This document shows positions 61,272 through 64,000 of a stretch of 64,000 nt of DNA, piece by piece (the stretch's first letter is position 1; each line of letters begins with the position of its first letter). The stretch spans positions 62,001 to 126,000 of the forward strand of contig VXNZ01000023.1 in the NCBI GenBank assembly GCA_009840355.1, written 5' to 3'. The position numbers were made by a program, and so were the translations under genes. This DNA comes from Chloroflexota bacterium. Lineage in GTDB: Bacteria > Chloroflexota > Dehalococcoidia > Lucifugimonadales > JADFKI01. The notes beneath the pieces were generated by a model. That model saw only the letters and a list, made by a program, of their open reading frames with translations, made no database searches and was not told where the DNA came from.

Positions 61272-61844
61272 CTACCGGCTCGGCACATAGTAGTCGAAGA
61301 CGGCACTTATTTCCACGCGCAAGCCGGGCAGTAATGGCGTTTCTAGCGCCATGCCTTCGGTGAAGACGCCGATGCGCTCGAATGCGACGGTGCGCGCGCG
61401 GAACACCACGATTGTCTTCGCTATCGGGTCGGCGAGCCAGTATTCACCTACTCCGAACTTTTCGTAGCGTTCGCGCTTCAGCGTGCGGTCGATGCGCTCG
61501 GTGCCGGGCGACAGCAGCTCAATGACCAAGCCCGGCGCGCCATGCAGCCCGTCGGAGTGGATTATGTGCAGCCGCTCGTTGGATATGAACACTATGTCCG
61601 GCTGCACCACATCGCCGTCGGACAAATATACATCAATTGGCGAGGCGACTACTCTGCCCAGCCCGTTCTCACGAACAAAGTCGCGCAGAATGGCAGCCAA
61701 ATTCAATGAGGATTCCTGATGTTCATACGAAGGCGCCGGCGCCATGTACAACTCCCCATCGATTAGTTGGTAGCGGTTTTCGTCGTCTTCGGGAATGTCT
61801 AGGTAATCCCGAACTGTGAGCCGCACTTGCTGGTTTGGAACCAT
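61272..61844 (-). CDS. Uma2 (DUF820) family putative nuclease
   Basis: I choose the ATG at 61844 (MVPNQQVRLTVRDY, 190 residues). The upstream frame is not family-like. The DUF820 pattern is complete: YLDIPEDDENRYQLIDGELYM, VQPDIVFISNERLHII, APGLVIELLSPGTERIDR, and RERYEKFGVGEYWLADP. Uma2 proteins have a PD-(D/E)XK-like fold with acidic residues in the PDIVF and VIELLSP strands, but their targets are unknown. Cyanobacteria and Chloroflexota carry many copies. Confidence 0.93.
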   Translation of the reverse strand: MVPNQQVRLTVRDYLDIPEDDENRYQLIDGELYMAPAPSYEHQESSLNLAAILRDFVRENGLGRVVASPIDVYLSDGDVVQPDIVFISNERLHIIHSDGLHGAPGLVIELLSPGTERIDRTLKRERYEKFGVGEYWLADPIAKTIVVFRARTVAFERIGVFTEGMALETPLLPGLRVEISAVFDYYVPSR

Positions 61845-61977
61845 AGCCCGCCCTCTTACTGCACTGCTGCTTATACTGATGTATGGTGTTTTTTCTCGCC
61901 CCATTCCGGCCTTCCCCCCATGAATCCCCATGAAGATGGAAGGGACTACTTGGGCAGGAACATTTGTGGAAGAAATT

Positions 61978-62745
61978 TTAGAAAACTTCGATGCGCTTGA
62001 AGGCTTCGGCGTAGGTTACGCCTATGCGCTTGCCGACTTCGGCGTAGCGTGTGCGTGAGCGCACTTCGCGCAGTTCCCAGCCTTGTCCGACTTGGCTACG
62101 ATGGCGGCTGAGCGCGTCTAGCTTGTCTTCGAATGTGTCCGTAACGTCAAGGTATGTGTCCGGGTCTAGCGAACCCCACATATACACTTCGCGCACCTTG
62201 TGCGGCTGCAAGCCTTCTTCGTTATGCTCCGGGAACGCCATCCTGTCGCGCGCGTACGGAAACACGCAGTTGAGCGTTACTCTGCCGCATACATAGTGGT
62301 CTTCGTGGCGGATGTACGGGCGGTTCGGATCCATAGTCAGCACGGTGTGCGGCGTGTGTATTTTTATCTGGCGTGAAATCTGCTCTCGCAGCTCGTAGGT
62401 ATCGCTCAACCACTGGTCCGGATGCCGCAGGAACACGACCTCGGACACGCCCAACACTTTCGCCGCCTCGCGCTGTTCCACCTCGCGTATGGCGGCGAGT
62501 TTTGGCGATGTCATCTCCGGGTCGGAGCTGCCCTTGTCGCCGTTCGTGCAGACGACGAGCACAATCTTGCGACCTTGCTTCGCCCACTTGACTATCGTCC
62601 CGCCGGCTCCCGTTTCGGCGTCGTCCGGATGCGGCGTAACCACCAGCACAGTCGTCGTGCTGCGCGACAGGTCATGCGATTCGTCAGGGTTGGGATACGC
62701 CTGCGAAGCCTGGCTTGCGTTGGGATTAGAACTCGCTTGTGTCAT
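61978..62745 (-). CDS. PIG-L family deacetylase
   Basis: The 255-residue protein starts at 62745 after AGGAG. The zinc site of LmbE/PIG-L deacetylases is visible as TPHPDDAETGAGGTI (residues 36-50) and HEDHYVCGRVT near residue 155. PHTVLTMDPNRPYIRHE lies just before the latter. These enzymes remove acetyl groups from N-acetylglucosamine-type sugars or thiol precursors such as those of mycothiol and bacillithiol. The N-terminal 25 residues are low complexity (Ser/Asn/Gln) and not part of the fold. Confidence 0.94.
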   Translation of the reverse strand: MTQASSNPNASQASQAYPNPDESHDLSRSTTTVLVVTPHPDDAETGAGGTIVKWAKQGRKIVLVVCTNGDKGSSDPEMTSPKLAAIREVEQREAAKVLGVSEVVFLRHPDQWLSDTYELREQISRQIKIHTPHTVLTMDPNRPYIRHEDHYVCGRVTLNCVFPYARDRMAFPEHNEEGLQPHKVREVYMWGSLDPDTYLDVTDTFEDKLDALSRHRSQVGQGWELREVRSRTRYAEVGKRIGVTYAEAFKRIEVF

Positions 62746-62968
62746 TTGTCTCCTATATCCTCATAACATTGCGATGTGGACAGCGTCTTTTCTGTCGTTT
62801 ATTGGCAAAGCGGATTGAGTGTCAAACCGTTTCTTTGCGCCGTGAACACTGCCATCTCAACATCTCTGGCGCTCCATCCATGCGTTGTAAGCATCTCACG
62901 CTTCTGTCCAAGATTCAGGCATTTCTAGTCCGTCCCTAAGATGTATGGTTTGTTATTCGCCCGAAATG

Positions 62969-63008
62969 CTGACTGACTGATGGACTGACACACTGACCGA
63001 CTGAAAAA
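62969..63008. repeat. CTGA tract flush with a stop codon
   Basis: Four-base words CTGA, CTGA, CTGA, TGGA, CTGA, CACA, CTGA, CCGA, CTGA, AAAA run without gap to the first base of the enoyl-CoA hydratase stop at 63009. This is the same motif and placement as at 22302-22328 and 31063-31099. The rest of the 62746-62968 spacer holds nothing I recognise. Confidence 0.65.
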
Positions 63009-63776
63009 CTAGCTGCCCTTGAACACCGGCGTGCGCTTTTCTTGGAACGCTTTGATGCCTTCAATGGCGTCGTCAGTGCGCTGCAGTCGGCGGTTGACGA
63101 TGCCCGCGAGCCGCACGCGGTCTTCCAGCCGCATGCTCAAGCCTCTGACCGCCACTTCCTTGATGGCGCGCATCGGCAACGGCGCGTTCTGCAGCAGCTT
63201 CTGCACCAGTGCGTCCGTGCGTTCCATCAGTTCGTCGTGCGGCACGACCATGTTCACCATGCCAAGTTCGTATGCGCGGTCTGCGCTTATCAGGTCGCCG
63301 GTGAACAGAAACTCCAGAGCGAAGTTGAGCGGCACGCGCTGCGACAGCATGCAGGGGCCGCTGACCGAGCCGATGCCGCGTTTCGCCTGCGGCCAGCCGA
63401 ACTGCGCCTGATCGGAAGCGATGCGAATGTCGGACGCTAACGCGATGCCGCCACCCTGCGCCAAGCAGAACCCGTTGATGGCTGATATTATGGGCTTGAA
63501 TATCTCGGACTGATAGACATATAGGTCTTCGGTGGAGATTTCGGTGTCGTACAGCGCATCGCTGCGCCCGGACATTGACACGAGGTCGTGTCCGACCGAG
63601 AAGGCGCGGCCATTGCCTGTCAGAACCGCCATCCAAATGTCAGGGTTGTCGTTCACCTCGTGGAGCATCTGCCAGAGCATATCTCGCATCTCCACATCGA
63701 TAGCGTTCAGCTTGTCGGGCCTATTGAGCGTGATGTAAGCCACTCGCTCCCGCAATTCAAACTCCACGACCGCCAT
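63009..63776 (-). CDS. Enoyl-CoA hydratase/isomerase family protein
   Basis: The 255-residue crotonase starts at 63776 behind AAGGAAGG. Motifs are RAFSVGHDLVSM near residues 60-71 and AINGFCLAQGGGIALASDIRIASDQAQFGWPQAKRGIGS near residues 99-137. The His in place of the usual Ala after Gly in the first oxyanion loop is a variation. The catalytic Glu pair is not clearly conserved, so hydratase, isomerase or dehalogenase-type chemistry are all possible. It differs clearly from the copies at 23762 and 28054. Confidence 0.92.
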   Translation of the reverse strand: MAVVEFELRERVAYITLNRPDKLNAIDVEMRDMLWQMLHEVNDNPDIWMAVLTGNGRAFSVGHDLVSMSGRSDALYDTEISTEDLYVYQSEIFKPIISAINGFCLAQGGGIALASDIRIASDQAQFGWPQAKRGIGSVSGPCMLSQRVPLNFALEFLFTGDLISADRAYELGMVNMVVPHDELMERTDALVQKLLQNAPLPMRAIKEVAVRGLSMRLEDRVRLAGIVNRRLQRTDDAIEGIKAFQEKRTPVFKGS

Positions 63777-63941
63777 GTTCGTACCTTCCTTTGCAATTCA
63801 TCAGTCCAAATATCCGTCCAACCATCCGCATGTTCATAGTCAACCCACATGTTAGACTGCCACCTACCCATCCGCAAGTTGAGCCGCATACTGCCGATTC
63901 TGTCCATTGATATTTATCCCTCGCAGCCCCGCGACTTAACC

Positions 63942-63970
63942 TTGATACTGCGGTCAGGCTTCGCTACACT
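63942..63970 (+). promoter_or_regulatory. Sigma70-type promoter reading out of the window
   Basis: TTGATA (63942-63947) and TACACT (63965-63970) are exactly 17 bp apart. A GGAGAAAGG ribosome-site-like stretch follows at about 63990, so a plus-strand gene probably starts just beyond base 64000. Confidence 0.55.
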
Positions 63971-64000
63971 GAAAGGTGCTTATCCCTCGGAGAAAGGCTG

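Overview
This is a GC-rich bacterial chromosome segment. It has no rRNA, tRNA or CRISPR array that I could see, and no phage structural genes. The gene content suggests a heterotrophic Chloroflexota lineage of the SAR202/Dehalococcoidia type: paralogous MFS permeases opening with a FYYGWL motif, two CaiB/BaiF CoA-transferases, three enoyl-CoA hydratases, two MaoC-like dehydratases, an LLM flavin oxidoreductase, many cupins, RraA, SMP-30, PIG-L, Uma2 and a DUF3090/SCO1664 pair. This assignment is inference from content and was not tested with a marker gene.

Layout. 1-8.7 kb: end of a DUF2339 membrane protein, an acyl-CoA ligase, a DUF4258/DUF2283 toxin-antitoxin-like pair, a 2H phosphoesterase, an MBL hydrolase, a HepT/MntA pair preceded by an MNT remnant, an MFS permease, an FAD oxidoreductase, a MITE-like element and a decayed second DUF4258/DUF2283 pair. 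8.7-14 kb: UvrA with an unusual Asn/Gly-rich insert, then a macro-domain / DNA methyltransferase / PD-(D/E)XK nuclease cassette. 14-20.9 kb: two beta-propeller proteins, an NmrA-like protein, the LLM oxidoreductase, two hot-dog dehydratases and an SDR. 21-24.9 kb: medium and small subunits of a CO-dehydrogenase-type molybdenum hydroxylase plus CoxG, with no large subunit in view, and an enoyl-CoA hydratase. 25-31.4 kb: alpha/beta hydrolase, a DUF2283-like gene beside a shattered partner, CoA-transferase, enoyl-CoA hydratase, cupin, VapBC-type pair, Mrp-type ATPase and MIP18-type protein. 31.7-45.6 kb: OsmC, RraA, hydroxyacid dehydrogenases, TPP enzyme, malate synthase with a malic-enzyme remnant, YbaK, ADP-ribosylglycohydrolase, a second MFS permease, CinA and an HTTM protein. 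45.6-50.5 kb: an imelysin / di-haem oxidoreductase / imelysin operon with a readable promoter and TTAG-N6-CTAA operator-like palindromes, then a DUF151 nuclease. 50.7-64 kb: MBL, cupin, frameshifted SRAP, SCO1664 and DUF3090, VOC, an M14-like/GH105 fusion, LarB, cytochrome P450, CoA-transferase, thioesterase, Uma2, PIG-L and enoyl-CoA hydratase.

The catabolic genes fit uptake of small organic acids (MFS), activation by CoA ligase or CoA transfer, hydration and beta-oxidation-like steps, and oxidation by flavin, molybdenum and P450 enzymes. Malate synthase suggests glyoxylate entry.

The most striking non-genic signal is layered repeat content. There are six copies of a roughly 125-200 bp modular palindromic element, the fullest with GAGACGATTTCACAAAT-type terminal inverted repeats. 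There are two copies of a smaller element bounded by GGTATTCTCAC. A degenerate 8-bp-period TCAG/CTGA tract sits flush against start and stop codons, twice as inverted arms filling a spacer inside an operon.
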